DNA of 64,000 nt from Hymenobacter sp. BRD67 (GCF_013256425.1 NZ_CP053904.1:3410001-3474000), one strand, 5' to 3'; shown: positions 44,399 to 54,038, counted from the first letter of the stretch. Program-made: numbers and translations. The notes: generated from the letters alone by a model not told the origin.

Positions 44399-46035
44399 AT
44401 GCCTTTCAAGCCCTGGAAACCGCTGCTGCTGACCGCCCTCACCGTAGGGGCCGGCGCTACGGCCGCCACCGCCCAAACTGTAGCCAGCGCTCAAAAAGCT
44501 ATTGAGCTTGGCCGCTACAACGAGGCTCGTGCTGACCTGCGTGGCAACAGTAGCCCCGAAGCTAACTTTGAGCTGGGCCGCATTTACCAGATGCGCGACT
44601 TGCCCGATTCTGCCTCCTATTACTTCAACCGCGCCGCTGGCCCTACACCGTTTGGCATGGTAGCCGAAGGCCGGGCATTGCTGGCCAAAGGCAAAGCCGG
44701 CGAGGCCGACGCCAAGTTTGACGCCGCTGCTAAAGCCACCAAAAATAAAGACGCCCGGGTGCTGACCATGATTGCGCAGGCCTACGGCGAGTCTGACGTA
44801 AAAGACATTACCAAGCCGCTTACATACGTTAAAACAGCCGAAGCCCTCGGCAAGGGGAAAGACGACCCGGCTCTGATGGTAGCCCGCGGTGATATCTACC
44901 TCAAAACTGACCAAGGGGCGGCGAAGCTATGAGTAGCTACGACCGGGCCATCGCGGCCAATCCGAACTACACGGAAGCTTACCTGAAGAAAGGTATCCTG
45001 AGCGTACGCAGTCGCAACGGTACTACTGCCAAAGAAAGCCTTGACAAAGCTATTGCCGTGGACCCCAAGTATGCGCCCGCTTACAAGGAGCTGGCTGAAA
45101 TGTATTACTCAGCAGGACAGTATGATAAGGCGGTTAGCACGTTCCAGCAGTACACGGATATGGCTGAGAAGTCGCCTAAAACCGATGCTGAATACGCTTC
45201 CTTCCTCTACCTGAGCAAGAAGTACCCGGAGTCGCTGGTAGAAGTGAATAAGGTACTCGCGGCTGAGCCAAATAACTTCACGATGAACCGCCTTAAGGCC
45301 TTCGACCTGTATGAGACGGGTGATTACAATGGTGCGCTGGCCGCAATGGACAACTTCCTGAAAATTGCGCCACCCGAAAAAATTCTTCCCGAAGACAATG
45401 CTTACCGGAGCAAAATTCTGGTAAAGACGGGCAAGGGGAGCGATGCAATCGATGTAATGCAAAAATCCATTGCCAGCATTACCGACCCTGCCAAGAAAAA
45501 TGAGGCGCTGCACGAACTGGCCACGACTTATAACTCCCAGAAGCAGTATGCTAACGCTATCCGGACCTACAAGCAGATAATGGCTACGCCTTACGGCGAC
45601 CTAAGCGACCAGTTCCGCCTGGGAGCTGCCTATAGTGGCAACAAGCAGTATGCGCAGGCTGATAGTGTGTATAACATCATCACCACGGCGAAGCCTACTT
45701 ACGCCCCTGCTTATCAGGCCCGTGCGCAGGCCAACTTCAACCTCGACCCCGACTCGAAGAAGGGCTTGGCTAAGCCGTACTACGAGAAGTACATCGAGCT
45801 AACCAGCGCCGACCCGACCAAGTATAAGAACGGCCTGATAGAAGCCAACAACTACCTCGGCTACTACAACCTGCAAGCCGGCCGCAAGGCAGAAGCTACT
45901 CCGTACTACGAAAAGGTGCTGGCTCTGGACCCCACCAACTCGGATGCTATCGGTGCTATGAAAATTATCAAAGGAGTGCCCGCCCGCAATTCGACCGTGA
46001 AAAAGACCACCACGACCACTGTTAAAAAGAAGTAA
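44399..46035 (+). CDS. Exported TPR-repeat protein, one frameshift
   Basis: One extra G at 44915-44918 links TDQGGGEA to MSSYDRAIAANPNYTEAYLK, giving 545 residues. A signal peptide (MPFKPWKPLLLTALTVGAGA...AQ) is followed by about ten tetratricopeptide repeats, for example NPNYTEAYLKKGILS, DPKYAPAYKELAEMYYSAGQYDKAV and YKQIMATPYGDLSDQFRLGAAYS, and the protein ends in a lysine/threonine tail. TPR proteins are periplasmic protein-protein scaffolds, and this one closes the exbB-tonB cluster, as in related genomes. A TAAGTTTA box near 44371 may be a promoter. Confidence 0.85.
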
Positions 46036-46038
46036 CAA

Positions 46039-46101
46039 CCGCTCAATAAACAAAAAGCCCCGCTGTCACGCTGACGGCGGGGCTTTTTGTTTATTGAGCG
46101 G
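46039..46101. terminator. Bidirectional terminator with a 25-bp perfect stem
   Basis: CCGCTCAATAAACAAAAAGC plus CCCGC pairs perfectly with the mirrored arm at 46077-46101 around a 13-base loop that itself holds GTCA-CGC-TGAC. A5/T5 runs flank the GC core on both sides. The right arm contains the stop codon of rluD, so one hairpin ends both convergent genes. Confidence 0.95.
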
Positions 46102-47164
46102 CGGCCCATGCTTCCCACTTGGCCAGCACTGCCGTGAAGTCTTCGGGTAGCTCAGCTTCAAAGAACAGGCGCTCGCCGGTGCTGGGATGCACCAAACCCA
46201 GCGAACGGGCGTGCAGCGCCTGCCGGGGCATGAGGGCAAAGCAGTTCTCTACAAATGCCTTGTAGGTGCCGGTAGACTGCCCCACCCGGATGCGGTCGCC
46301 CCCGTAAGTAGCGTCGCTGAATAGCGGGTGGCCGATATGCTGCATATGCGCCCGAATCTGGTGAGTGCGGCCGGTTTCGAGGCGGCACTCCAGCAGCGTA
46401 ACCGGCCCGTAGCGCTGGAGTACCCGGTAATGGGTTACGGCATGCTTGCCCTGGCTACCGTCGGGGTACACGGCCTGCACTTTGCGGTCGCGCAGGCTGC
46501 GCCCAATGTGGCCGCGCACGGTGCCGGCGTCATCGTCGAACCGGCCCCAGGCCAGCGCCAGGTAGCTGCGCTCGATAGTGTGATGAAAAAACTGCTGCGA
46601 CAAGTGCGTCATCGCCCACTCGGTTTTACCGATGACGAGCAGGCCGGATGTATCCTTGTCGATGCGATGCACCAGCCCCGGCCTGATTTCACCATTGCGG
46701 CCCGTAGGCAGGTTCTGGAGGTGGTACGCCAGCCCATTTACCAATGTTCCCTCCCAATTGCCGTATGCGGGGTGTACGACCATCCCAGCCGGCTTATTTA
46801 CAATGAGCAGGTCGGCATCCTCATAGCGAATATCAAGTGCCATCTCCTGTGGCACCACTTTGCCCGTGCGCGGTGGCTCGGGCAGGGTAATAGTAATGAT
46901 ATCAGCCGGGCGCACCCGGTAGTTGGGCTTGGTTACCTTGCCATTTACCTGTACGGCCTCGGCCCGAATAGCATCCTGAATCTTGGTGCGCGAGGCATTA
47001 GCCAGGCGGTTGAGCAGGAACTTATCGAGGCGCAGCAGCTCCTGCCCCCGGTCGGCCACGATGCGGTGGTGCTCATACAGCTCATCGCCCTCCCCTGCTT
47101 CATCAGGCTCCAGGTCGGGGCCATTACCCACTGGGTCAAGCGGAAGCTCAGCAAAATATTCCAT
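46091..47164 (-). CDS. rluD: RluD-type 23S rRNA pseudouridine synthase
   Basis: The 357-residue enzyme has an acidic N-terminal extension (residues 1-40), an S4 RNA-binding domain (LRLDKFLLNRLANASRTKIQ to VTKPNYRV) and the catalytic domain. The active-site aspartate is in GLVHRIDKDTSGLLVIGKT, and RTHQIRAHMQHIGHPLFSD is also seen. RluA/RluC/RluD enzymes isomerize uridines in rRNA or tRNA. The S4 domain and size support RluD. It ends the long minus-strand envelope block and shares a terminator with the convergent TPR gene. Confidence 0.92.
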   Translation of the reverse strand: MEYFAELPLDPVGNGPDLEPDEAGEGDELYEHHRIVADRGQELLRLDKFLLNRLANASRTKIQDAIRAEAVQVNGKVTKPNYRVRPADIITITLPEPPRTGKVVPQEMALDIRYEDADLLIVNKPAGMVVHPAYGNWEGTLVNGLAYHLQNLPTGRNGEIRPGLVHRIDKDTSGLLVIGKTEWAMTHLSQQFFHHTIERSYLALAWGRFDDDAGTVRGHIGRSLRDRKVQAVYPDGSQGKHAVTHYRVLQRYGPVTLLECRLETGRTHQIRAHMQHIGHPLFSDATYGGDRIRVGQSTGTYKAFVENCFALMPRQALHARSLGLVHPSTGERLFFEAELPEDFTAVLAKWEAWAAAQ

Positions 47165-47208
47165 ATATTATATATAATAAAACTGAGCCGCATCCCGATA
47201 GCCGGCAC

Positions 47209-47241
47209 GAAAAAAGCCGGAGCCAAAGGCCCCGGCTTCTT
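47209..47241 (-). terminator. Rho-independent terminator after the second ompH/skp gene
   Basis: On the minus strand AAGCCGGGGCC pairs with GGCTCCGGCTT (one G-T pair) and ends in a T6 run, 20 bases past the ompH stop and before rluD. Confidence 0.85.
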
Positions 47242-47260
47242 AGCCAATTGCTGGCAGTAC

Positions 47261-47914
47261 TTATTTGGTCTTGGTCTTGGTTTTGCCGGCTGGTGCAGCC
47301 GGGATGCCCGAGCCAGTAGCCTTGGGGGCCTGGGTGGCCGGGGCTGGCGCCGCCGCGGTAGGCGTAATACCCATCTTTTTCAAGATGATATCCGATACGT
47401 CGCCTTCTTTCGGGCCGTGCAGCAGAATGGGATTGCTGCCCGAATCCGAGTTCAGGATATACGTGTAGCCGTTTTCCTCGGCTACCGCGTCAATGTTCTT
47501 TTGAATCTTATCGAGCACCGGGCGCAGCAGGGTCTGCTGCTTCTGCTGCATCGACTGCTGGGCGGTCTGCTGGAATTCCTGGAGGCCCTGCTGCATGGTT
47601 TGCAGCTCTTTTTCCGTATCAGCTTTCACAACGGGCGTCATGGCAGCGCCGCCTTTCTGATACGCGTCCAGCTTAGTCTGGAAAGCCGTTTGCTTGCTCT
47701 TCAGCTGGGCTTCCAGCTGGGTGCCATACGTTTTCAGGTCCGACTCAATCTGCTTGCTTTCGGGCATCTGGCTCAGTACATACTCCACGCTGGTAAAGCC
47801 AATCTTAAGCGGGGCCTGGGCCTGGGCATTCGGAGCGAAAAACGAACCGGCTACGAGTAGCGCGGAGGCGAAGGTCAGGTGAAGTTTTTTCACGCGGTTT
47901 ACGAAGAAAGTCAA
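47261..47914 (-). CDS. OmpH/Skp-family periplasmic chaperone (second copy)
   Basis: The 217-residue protein has a signal peptide (VKKLHLTFASALLVAGSFFA), a beta strand FTSVEYVLSQMPESKQIESD, a long glutamine/lysine-rich coiled coil (residues about 60-140), and a C-terminal beta part GYTYILNSDSG. This is the Skp layout, which holds outer-membrane proteins in the periplasm for BamA. The ATG at 47914 gives seven residues before VKKLHL; the GTG at 47893 is an alternative. The tail after residue 185 is low-complexity alanine/proline/lysine. A TAACTTTG box (47937-47944, minus) suggests its own promoter. Confidence 0.88.
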   Translation of the reverse strand: MTFFVNRVKKLHLTFASALLVAGSFFAPNAQAQAPLKIGFTSVEYVLSQMPESKQIESDLKTYGTQLEAQLKSKQTAFQTKLDAYQKGGAAMTPVVKADTEKELQTMQQGLQEFQQTAQQSMQQKQQTLLRPVLDKIQKNIDAVAEENGYTYILNSDSGSNPILLHGPKEGDVSDIILKKMGITPTAAAPAPATQAPKATGSGIPAAPAGKTKTKTK

Positions 47915-47936
47915 GGGTCTAAAAAATTCTGGTTTG

Positions 47937-47944
47937 CAAAGTTA
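47937..47944 (-). promoter_or_regulatory. -7 promoter box (TAACTTTG) upstream of the second ompH/skp gene
   Basis: TAACTTTG fully matches TAnnTTTG on the minus strand, 22 bases before the ATG at 47914. It lies in the short gap between the two skp genes. Confidence 0.55.
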
Positions 47945-47950
47945 ACTAGT

Positions 47951-48655
47951 TTAAGGCTTTCCGCCAGCGTCAGCCTTTCCAGCCTTAGCCGACCGGGTTT
48001 TGGAGCCGGTTACAGGGTCGGGCGTGCCCGAATCGGACTCAAATGCCGGGTCAGCGCTGGCATTCGGGGTTTGGGGCGGCTTCACGGTCTTCACGGGGCC
48101 TTTAGTACCCGGCTGGTTGCGGGTAGGCGAGCCGAGGCCCAGCTCTTCCAACACAAATTCTGTATAATCGTGCGTGGGGCTGGCGTAGAGCATGGTCAGG
48201 TCGCCGTTGCGGTCAAACATGAAGTCGAGCTTGCGCGCCTTCACCACTTTCTCTACAGCATCAAAAATCTTATCCTGCGCCGGCTTATTGAGCTCAACGC
48301 GCTTCTTAAAGAGCTGTCCCTCGTAGCCAAACTGCTTGGCTTCGTAGGCTTTAATATCCTGCTCTTTTTTTAGAATCTCGTCCTGGCGCTTCTTTTTCAT
48401 GGCCTCCGTGAGCACCACTTCTTCGGCCTGGTAGGTACGATAAAGCTTATCGAGGTCTTTTTTCTGCGCCTCAATCTCCCGTTGCCAGGTTTCGGTGAGC
48501 CTGCCCAGCTCCAGCTGGGCTTGCGCGTATTCCGGCATTTTCCCCATGATAAACTCAGTATCTATATAACCGAATTTCTGGCCCCACGCGGGAACAAAGG
48601 CTCCCAGCAGCAGCAGCGCCAGCAAATAACGAGCAACGTGGGTCATGCGAGACAA
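47951..48655 (-). CDS. OmpH/Skp-family periplasmic chaperone (first copy)
   Basis: The 234-residue protein has a signal peptide (MSRMTHVARYLLALLLLGAFVPAWG), then KFGYIDTEFIMGKMPEYAQA, a long coiled coil with LYRTYQAEEVVLTEAMKKKRQ, and ARKLDFMFDRNGDLTMLY before a low-complexity tail rich in proline, threonine and lysine. The Skp/OmpH layout is clear. It follows bamA by 138 bases on the same strand, the standard Bacteroidota bamA-skp-skp order. Confidence 0.9.
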   Translation of the reverse strand: MSRMTHVARYLLALLLLGAFVPAWGQKFGYIDTEFIMGKMPEYAQAQLELGRLTETWQREIEAQKKDLDKLYRTYQAEEVVLTEAMKKKRQDEILKKEQDIKAYEAKQFGYEGQLFKKRVELNKPAQDKIFDAVEKVVKARKLDFMFDRNGDLTMLYASPTHDYTEFVLEELGLGSPTRNQPGTKGPVKTVKPPQTPNASADPAFESDSGTPDPVTGSKTRSAKAGKADAGGKP

Positions 48656-48793
48656 GGAAGAATAGGAGCTGAAGCCGGCACTAGCGCCGCTTACTCAACG
48701 AGCGAACCGGGCTTTTTAGTCTTGTTTACGGGAAGACAGCCGCCCTCCCGCAAACTACCGGCAAGTGCCTAAACGTTCAGCCCAGCACGCAAA

Positions 48794-51313
48794 TTAGCGA
48801 ATCTGCTGGCCGATAATAAAGTGAAAGTGGTTGAAATCCTGCTTGGAGCTAGTATTAGCTGGTGGCTTCACAGTATCGAACGCCCGGCCATAGTCGAAAC
48901 CCAGCAAGCCAAAGGCCGACATAAAGATGCGGGCACCAAAGCCAGCCGAGCGGTACAGGTTGAACGGGTTGTACTGCTGAGAGTTATTAAAGGCATTGCC
49001 CGCCTCAGCAAAACCCAGCACATAGACTGTAGCTGCCGGATTGAGGCTGACGGGATAACGCAGCTCAGCTACATACTTGTTGTAGGCAACGCCACCACTT
49101 GCGCCGGATTGGGCCGTTGGAATGGCAAATGCTCCGTTGGGGTCATCGTAGCCCCGCAGGCCGATGTAGTCGGTACCTACCAGGAATGAGCCGCCGCCGC
49201 CATAGCCCAGGCCGGCTCCACCCATCTTGAAGCGCTCGAACGGCCCAGGCGTGCGGTCGGGCGTATAAGTGCCGATAAAGCCAAAGTGCGCCCGGGTGTT
49301 CAGCACCAGCTTGCCTACAATAGGCGTAAACCACGAGGCGTCAAACATCCACTTGTGAAACTCTACCCACTCATACGTATTGGGGTGCGCACCCTTGAAG
49401 GCCGAATAAGGCGGCGTCAAACTCACGCTCAGGCTAATTGACGAGCCGCGGCGCGTATATGTCGGGTTGTCGATGCTATTGCGCGAAAGCGTGGTATTAA
49501 ACGTAAAGTTGTTGGCCCGGCCCGTGTTGAAATCCTTGAAAATCGAATAGTTCTGGAGGGTGTACTGGCTGTACGAGATGGAGTTGCTTAGCGAGAAGTA
49601 GTCGTCGGGCACGCGTAGCTGGCGGCCGAGGCCGATAGTTGCGCTATTCACCTTGATAAAGCTGCCCGTGGTGGGGTTAAAGTTAATCCCTAAGCGCGAA
49701 ATACTGCGGTTCAGGCTGAAGGAGAATGAGTTGGGCTTGCGCCCACCCAGCCAGGGCTCCGTAAAGCTGAACGAGTACGCTTGGTATTGCAAGCCGTTGG
49801 CCTGCACGTTGAGGGCTACGCGCTGGCCGTCGCCGGCCGGCACCGGCGTCCAGTTATGAAAGTCGCTGGCTTTGCGCAGCGAAAAGTTGTTGAACACCAG
49901 GCCTACCGTACCAATAAAGCCGGCGTAGCCGCCCCAGCCACCCGAAAGGGTAATCTGGTCCGAAGGCTTCTCAACTACAGTATAGTTGATATCCACAGTG
50001 CCATCGGCCTGGTTCGGCACCGGGTTAATGCCGATTTTTTCGGGGTCGAAATAGCCGAGCGTCGCAATCTCGCGCTGCGAGCGAATAAGCAGCTCGCGGT
50101 TAAACTTATCGCCGGGCAGGGTGCGCAGCGTACGGCGCAGCACGTGGTCCGACGTCTTGGTATTGCCCGCGATGTTGATGTCCTTTACCCGCGCCTGTAC
50201 GCCTTCGGTAATGCGCATCTCAATGTCGATAGAATCGCCTTCTACTTTCGTTTCAACCGGGTCGATGGTAAAAAACAGGTAGCCGTCGTTCATATAGAGC
50301 GAAGTTACGTCCTGGCCGGTAGGGTTGTAGCTCAGGCGCTTATCCAGTATTTCCTTACTATAGGGGCTGCCGGCCTTAATGCCCAGCACCGAGCCCAGGG
50401 TTTTGCTATCGTAGAGATAGTTGCCGTTCCAGGTGATTTTCCGGAAGAAGTAACGTGGCCCTTCATCCACTTTCACCTTCACAATCAAGCCTTTCTCATC
50501 GCGTTCAATGGTATCCGATACGATAGCAGCGTCGCGATAGCCCTCGTTATTGTAGAAATCGACCAGCTTACGCTTGTCGTCCTCAAAGTCGGAGCGCTGA
50601 AACTTACCTGGCGTCAGAAATTTATACGAGTTCCGGGCTTTGGTTTTTTTAAACTGCTTGGCTAACTTCCCATCCTTAAAGGCTTTATTACCTTCAAACT
50701 CAATATCATGAATGCGGACCTTAGCCCCTTTATCTACGTCAATTTTCAGAGCCACGCTATTAGATAGCGCCGAGTCGGCTACCTGCCGGATAACCACCTT
50801 TGCATCCAAGAAGCCCTTGTTATTGTAGAACTTACGGACCTGCGTCCGGGTATTAGCCAATAGGGCATCAGTAACTACCTTACCACGAATGAGCTTGATT
50901 TTCTTATCAATCTCCTCGGCCTGCCCCTTGCTGATACCTTCGAAGGTAAACTTGGATAGGCGGGGCCGCTCCCGAACGTTGAAGTCCAGGAAAATCTTGT
51001 TGCCTTCGGTACGGGCAATACTAACCGAAATATCGGCCAGAATACCCTGGGCCCATATTTTACGAATCGCCTTGCCAATGTCATCGCCGGGCACATTGAC
51101 GGCATCCCCGATGCGCAGGCCCGATAAGCCAATCAGAGTATTCGGGTCGAGGTAGCGGGAGCCGCTTACCGTAATGCCGCCCAGCTCATATTTGTGCGGC
51201 TCATCGGCCGAAGTTCCAGCTACCTGAGCATGCGCCAACCGGGCCGACAGCAGGCCAGTTAGCAGTAAAAAACTTAATAGTCCACTACGTAAGTAGGTGC
51301 GCATCATCAACAT
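48794..51313 (-). CDS. bamA: Outer-membrane protein assembly factor BamA
   Basis: The 839-residue essential insertase has a signal peptide (residues 1-29), five POTRA domains (about 40-440; typical strand/helix repeats such as VSGSRYLDPNTLIGLSGLRIGD, FNRELLIRSQREIATLGYFD), and the Omp85 barrel (about 450-839) with the conserved loop GRGY-like segment RGYDDPNGAF and a terminal strand FHFIIGQQIR. It starts 9 bases after uppS ends, so uppS and bamA are co-transcribed. Skp genes follow. Confidence 0.95.
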   Translation of the reverse strand: MLMMRTYLRSGLLSFLLLTGLLSARLAHAQVAGTSADEPHKYELGGITVSGSRYLDPNTLIGLSGLRIGDAVNVPGDDIGKAIRKIWAQGILADISVSIARTEGNKIFLDFNVRERPRLSKFTFEGISKGQAEEIDKKIKLIRGKVVTDALLANTRTQVRKFYNNKGFLDAKVVIRQVADSALSNSVALKIDVDKGAKVRIHDIEFEGNKAFKDGKLAKQFKKTKARNSYKFLTPGKFQRSDFEDDKRKLVDFYNNEGYRDAAIVSDTIERDEKGLIVKVKVDEGPRYFFRKITWNGNYLYDSKTLGSVLGIKAGSPYSKEILDKRLSYNPTGQDVTSLYMNDGYLFFTIDPVETKVEGDSIDIEMRITEGVQARVKDINIAGNTKTSDHVLRRTLRTLPGDKFNRELLIRSQREIATLGYFDPEKIGINPVPNQADGTVDINYTVVEKPSDQITLSGGWGGYAGFIGTVGLVFNNFSLRKASDFHNWTPVPAGDGQRVALNVQANGLQYQAYSFSFTEPWLGGRKPNSFSFSLNRSISRLGINFNPTTGSFIKVNSATIGLGRQLRVPDDYFSLSNSISYSQYTLQNYSIFKDFNTGRANNFTFNTTLSRNSIDNPTYTRRGSSISLSVSLTPPYSAFKGAHPNTYEWVEFHKWMFDASWFTPIVGKLVLNTRAHFGFIGTYTPDRTPGPFERFKMGGAGLGYGGGGSFLVGTDYIGLRGYDDPNGAFAIPTAQSGASGGVAYNKYVAELRYPVSLNPAATVYVLGFAEAGNAFNNSQQYNPFNLYRSAGFGARIFMSAFGLLGFDYGRAFDTVKPPANTSSKQDFNHFHFIIGQQIR

Positions 51314-51321
51314 AAATAAAA

Positions 51322-52065
51322 TCAGGAAGCCAGCTGCTCGCTGGTTTTGCCAAAGCGCCGTTCACGGCTTTGGTAGGCTCGCAGCGCATCGCGAAAGTGA
51401 CTGCGGCGGAAATCGGGCCACAGCAACGGAGTGATATAAAGTTCGGTATAGGCCAGCTGCCAGAGCAGAAAGTTGCTGATGCGCTGCTCGCCGCTTGTGC
51501 GAATAAGTAATTCGGGGTCGGGAATACCAGCCGTAGCCAGATAGCCCGTGATGGTCGCTTCCGTTACCGCGGCTGGCAGCAGGCGACCAGCTGCTACATC
51601 AGCCGCCAGCCGCTGGCCGGCCTGGGTGATGTCCCAACGCCCGCTATAGCTCAGCGCCAACACCAGAGTCATGCGCGTGCCGGCCTTGGTTAGCTCAATT
51701 GCCTCGGCAAGCTCCCGCTGGCAATTACCCGGCAGGCTGCTTATTTCACCAATGGCTTGCAGCCGCACGCTGTTTTTAAGCAGCGTACTGGTTTCCTGGC
51801 GAATGGTATGCACAAGCAGCTGCATGAGTGCCGTTACTTCCATAGCCGGGCGATTCCAGTTCTCAGTCGAGAAGGCATACAGTGTCAGGTACTTAACCCC
51901 TATTTCGGCAGCCTCTTCCACAGTGTCGCGCACCGCCGTAATAGCGCTTTGATGTCCAAACACGCGCAGGCCTCCCCGCTGTTTGGCCCAGCGGCCGTTA
52001 CCATCCATGATAACGGCGACATGGGCTGGAATATTAGAGAGGTCTATTTCGGACCGTTCGGCCAT
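51322..52065 (-). CDS. uppS: Isoprenyl transferase (undecaprenyl diphosphate synthase)
   Basis: The 247-residue cis-prenyltransferase makes the C55 lipid carrier for peptidoglycan and LPS. Motifs: HVAVIMDGNGRWAKQRG (catalytic Asp and Mg site), HQSAITAVRDTVEEAAEIG, LTLYAFSTENWNRP, and RTSGEQRISNFLLWQLAY with YITPLLWPDF near the C-terminus. Length and motifs are complete. It overlaps the promoter region of a TAACTTGC box at 52091-52098. It lies next to bamA and porG-like genes, a conserved Bacteroidota order. Confidence 0.96.
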   Translation of the reverse strand: MAERSEIDLSNIPAHVAVIMDGNGRWAKQRGGLRVFGHQSAITAVRDTVEEAAEIGVKYLTLYAFSTENWNRPAMEVTALMQLLVHTIRQETSTLLKNSVRLQAIGEISSLPGNCQRELAEAIELTKAGTRMTLVLALSYSGRWDITQAGQRLAADVAAGRLLPAAVTEATITGYLATAGIPDPELLIRTSGEQRISNFLLWQLAYTELYITPLLWPDFRRSHFRDALRAYQSRERRFGKTSEQLAS

Positions 52066-52090
52066 CGTTGCGGTTTGCGTATAAGAGGCC

Positions 52091-52098
52091 GCAAGTTA
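52091..52098 (-). promoter_or_regulatory. Promoter-like box (TAACTTGC) upstream of uppS
   Basis: On the minus strand TAACTTGC, followed by GGCC, fits the recurring TAnnTTGC box and lies 25 bases before the uppS ATG. A TTTGCG sits directly upstream. Confidence 0.45.
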
Positions 52099-52217
52099 CG
52101 CAAAGGGTTGCAGTCAGGCCGCAGCTCTCACCTCAAGGTCTGAAAACCACTTCCCGGCTTTATTCTCAACAAGCTGGCTATCAAGCCAAATGCACTTTAC
52201 AATCAACTTTTTATTGC

Positions 52218-52982
52218 TTACCTCAGCAAGGTTTTATCTTTCCCGTAAGGCTTAGGGCAAAGAATTTGGTAGAAGGTATATGACACGCTGATACCAGAAT
52301 AGTAATACCAGTCCTGGTCGTGGCTATTGACGAGCAAGGCACTCTGGTCACCGGTATGGTCTAGCATATCGGTAAAGGTTTTGCGGGCACCCATCTCCAG
52401 GCCTACATTAAAATGCTCGGTGAGGGCCACTTTTATTCCGGCCCCGGCCGGGATAGCAACTCCTACCCGACTGCCCTGCCGGTCGAAGGCAGGCTTCAGG
52501 GCGACGTTGTCGGTTGTGACGGTTGTGCTGGCATAATAGAGCGCCAGGCCGGCAAATAGGTAGGGTGAAAAATGCACCCGGTGCTGGTCTTTGCGACTAT
52601 GATAATCAAGAAAATTATACTCCACTACGCCAGAGGCCTCTACCAGGCCACCGGTAAGGTGCAGCTGGCGATAGTTTTGTAGCGGTGGCACGCCGCCGTT
52701 GACCCCTTCTACATTGGCATCAGTGGCGCCCAGGAAGCCCGCTGTGACACCCCCACGTAGCGTAACCGGCACTGATACATCGCGACGGTAAAATATGGTA
52801 AGGGCGGGGCGACTATTCTGCCACTGAAACTGGGGAGAAACTTCCCCCTTATAATTCGTAGCTCCTACCCCAACCCCTATTTCGCTGGTATGCTGAGCCA
52901 GGGCCGGACTAGCCCAAAAAAAGGCACTCCCCGCCAGCACAAAGCCAGCGAGGAGTGAGAAAGGAAACCGGAAGACGGTCAT
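52218..52982 (-). CDS. DUF6089-family outer-membrane barrel, PorG-type (copy next to uppS)
   Basis: The 254-residue protein has a signal peptide (MTVFRFPFSLLAGFVLAGSA...AQ) and beta strands beginning EIGVGVGATNYKGEVSP and ending YYYSGISVSYTFYQILCP. This is the DUF6089 pattern. In Porphyromonas gingivalis the DUF6089 protein PorG, encoded next to uppS, bamA and ompH, is a component of the T9SS. The location here is the same, so this copy is the best PorG candidate. Assignment between the two adjacent copies is inference. Confidence 0.82.
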   Translation of the reverse strand: MTVFRFPFSLLAGFVLAGSAFFWASPALAQHTSEIGVGVGATNYKGEVSPQFQWQNSRPALTIFYRRDVSVPVTLRGGVTAGFLGATDANVEGVNGGVPPLQNYRQLHLTGGLVEASGVVEYNFLDYHSRKDQHRVHFSPYLFAGLALYYASTTVTTDNVALKPAFDRQGSRVGVAIPAGAGIKVALTEHFNVGLEMGARKTFTDMLDHTGDQSALLVNSHDQDWYYYSGISVSYTFYQILCPKPYGKDKTLLR

Positions 52983-53024
52983 GCAGCAGACTGTGAGGTG
53001 AAAGTCCAGCCAGCCAGCAAGGGC

Positions 53025-53897
53025 CTAGCGGAATTTGGGATTTTTGATTTTCGGGTTCAGGATGTAGTTCAGCGAGATGCCAGTAACGGTGTACCAGTCA
53101 TCTTTGCCCTGGCCACGCTTATTACCTACATTATCGAGTCCAGGAATTTTAGCAGTACCTTGGTTCGTTATACCATGTGCAAAATACTGAGCATCAGGAG
53201 CTGAATTAGTAGGCGTCACATAATTGCCGCTTACATCGTCCAAATAACCGGTAAAAGTCTTACGTAAACCAATTTCGAGCGAGACATCCATGTTGCGGTT
53301 AACACGATAACGTACGCCGCCACCAAATGGTATGGATACCTGCCACAAGCTGTAGCTTACGTTCTCAGTCATCAACGGCTGCAAGGGAATGTATGTGCCA
53401 TCAGCACGCATACCCTCCGGATTGTGATGGAACCCGGCTACGCCTAAAAACAGATAGGGTACAAAGTCCGGACGCTTGAGGTAGTTATTCCGGTTTTCGA
53501 TGAGGTCGACTACTATTTCAGCAGAAGCTTCAGTAATTCGATTCCGGAAGTTCATATTCCGGGCATTACGGAAACGGGCATTCTGGTCGTTTGCATCTGC
53601 GTTCGTGTTATCATTAGCTCCGATAGCCCCATAGGCAAGTGCAAAACGGCCTGATACCCGCGGAAAAAAGCGATGCATGATGCTTAGTCCTATGTTTGGC
53701 CGTGTATCACCTGGATGAAACGAGGCGAAGTTGGTCGCTGGGTTCAGGTCGCCAAAATAGTTCATGGCGTTCAGGCTAATCCCGATAGAGGTATACTGCT
53801 TGCGCTTGCTGAATTGCTGCGCATCAGCATGCTGCGTTGAACCAAGCAGCGTAAGCCCGGCAAGCAGGGCAGTGGAATACGTGAAAAACTTAGTCAT
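53025..53897 (-). CDS. DUF6089-family outer-membrane barrel (second, upstream copy)
   Basis: The 290-residue protein has a signal peptide (MTKFFTYSTALLAGLTLLGS...AQQ) and the barrel pattern IGISLNAMNYFGDLNPAT, RPDFVPYLFLGVAGFHHNPEG, VSIPFGGGVRYRVNRNMDVS and YTVTGISLNYIL. It is clearly paralogous to the next gene (YLFxGxAxxxxNPxG and KTFTxxLDD segments). It may share the T9SS envelope role or be a structural barrel. It lies 42 bases upstream of its paralog on the same strand. Confidence 0.82.
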   Translation of the reverse strand: MTKFFTYSTALLAGLTLLGSTQHADAQQFSKRKQYTSIGISLNAMNYFGDLNPATNFASFHPGDTRPNIGLSIMHRFFPRVSGRFALAYGAIGANDNTNADANDQNARFRNARNMNFRNRITEASAEIVVDLIENRNNYLKRPDFVPYLFLGVAGFHHNPEGMRADGTYIPLQPLMTENVSYSLWQVSIPFGGGVRYRVNRNMDVSLEIGLRKTFTGYLDDVSGNYVTPTNSAPDAQYFAHGITNQGTAKIPGLDNVGNKRGQGKDDWYTVTGISLNYILNPKIKNPKFR

Positions 53898-54038
53898 AAG
53901 GCGCAGAGTAGAGAATTAACCAGGCAAAGGAAGGCGCAAACCTAACGGGACGTGGCTTACAGCGAATGCAAAAGTAAGAGTTAAAGGGAACTAAAAAAAT
54001 TTATGCTGTTTTTTTATTAAAGATTTAGGCTGTTTCAG

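Noticed and set aside
46328..47860. 510-residue open frame on the plus strand
   Set aside because: It is antisense to both rluD and an ompH gene, crosses their terminator and has no family features.
49781..50665. 294-residue plus-strand frame within bamA
   Set aside because: Antisense shadow of the barrel and POTRA codons.
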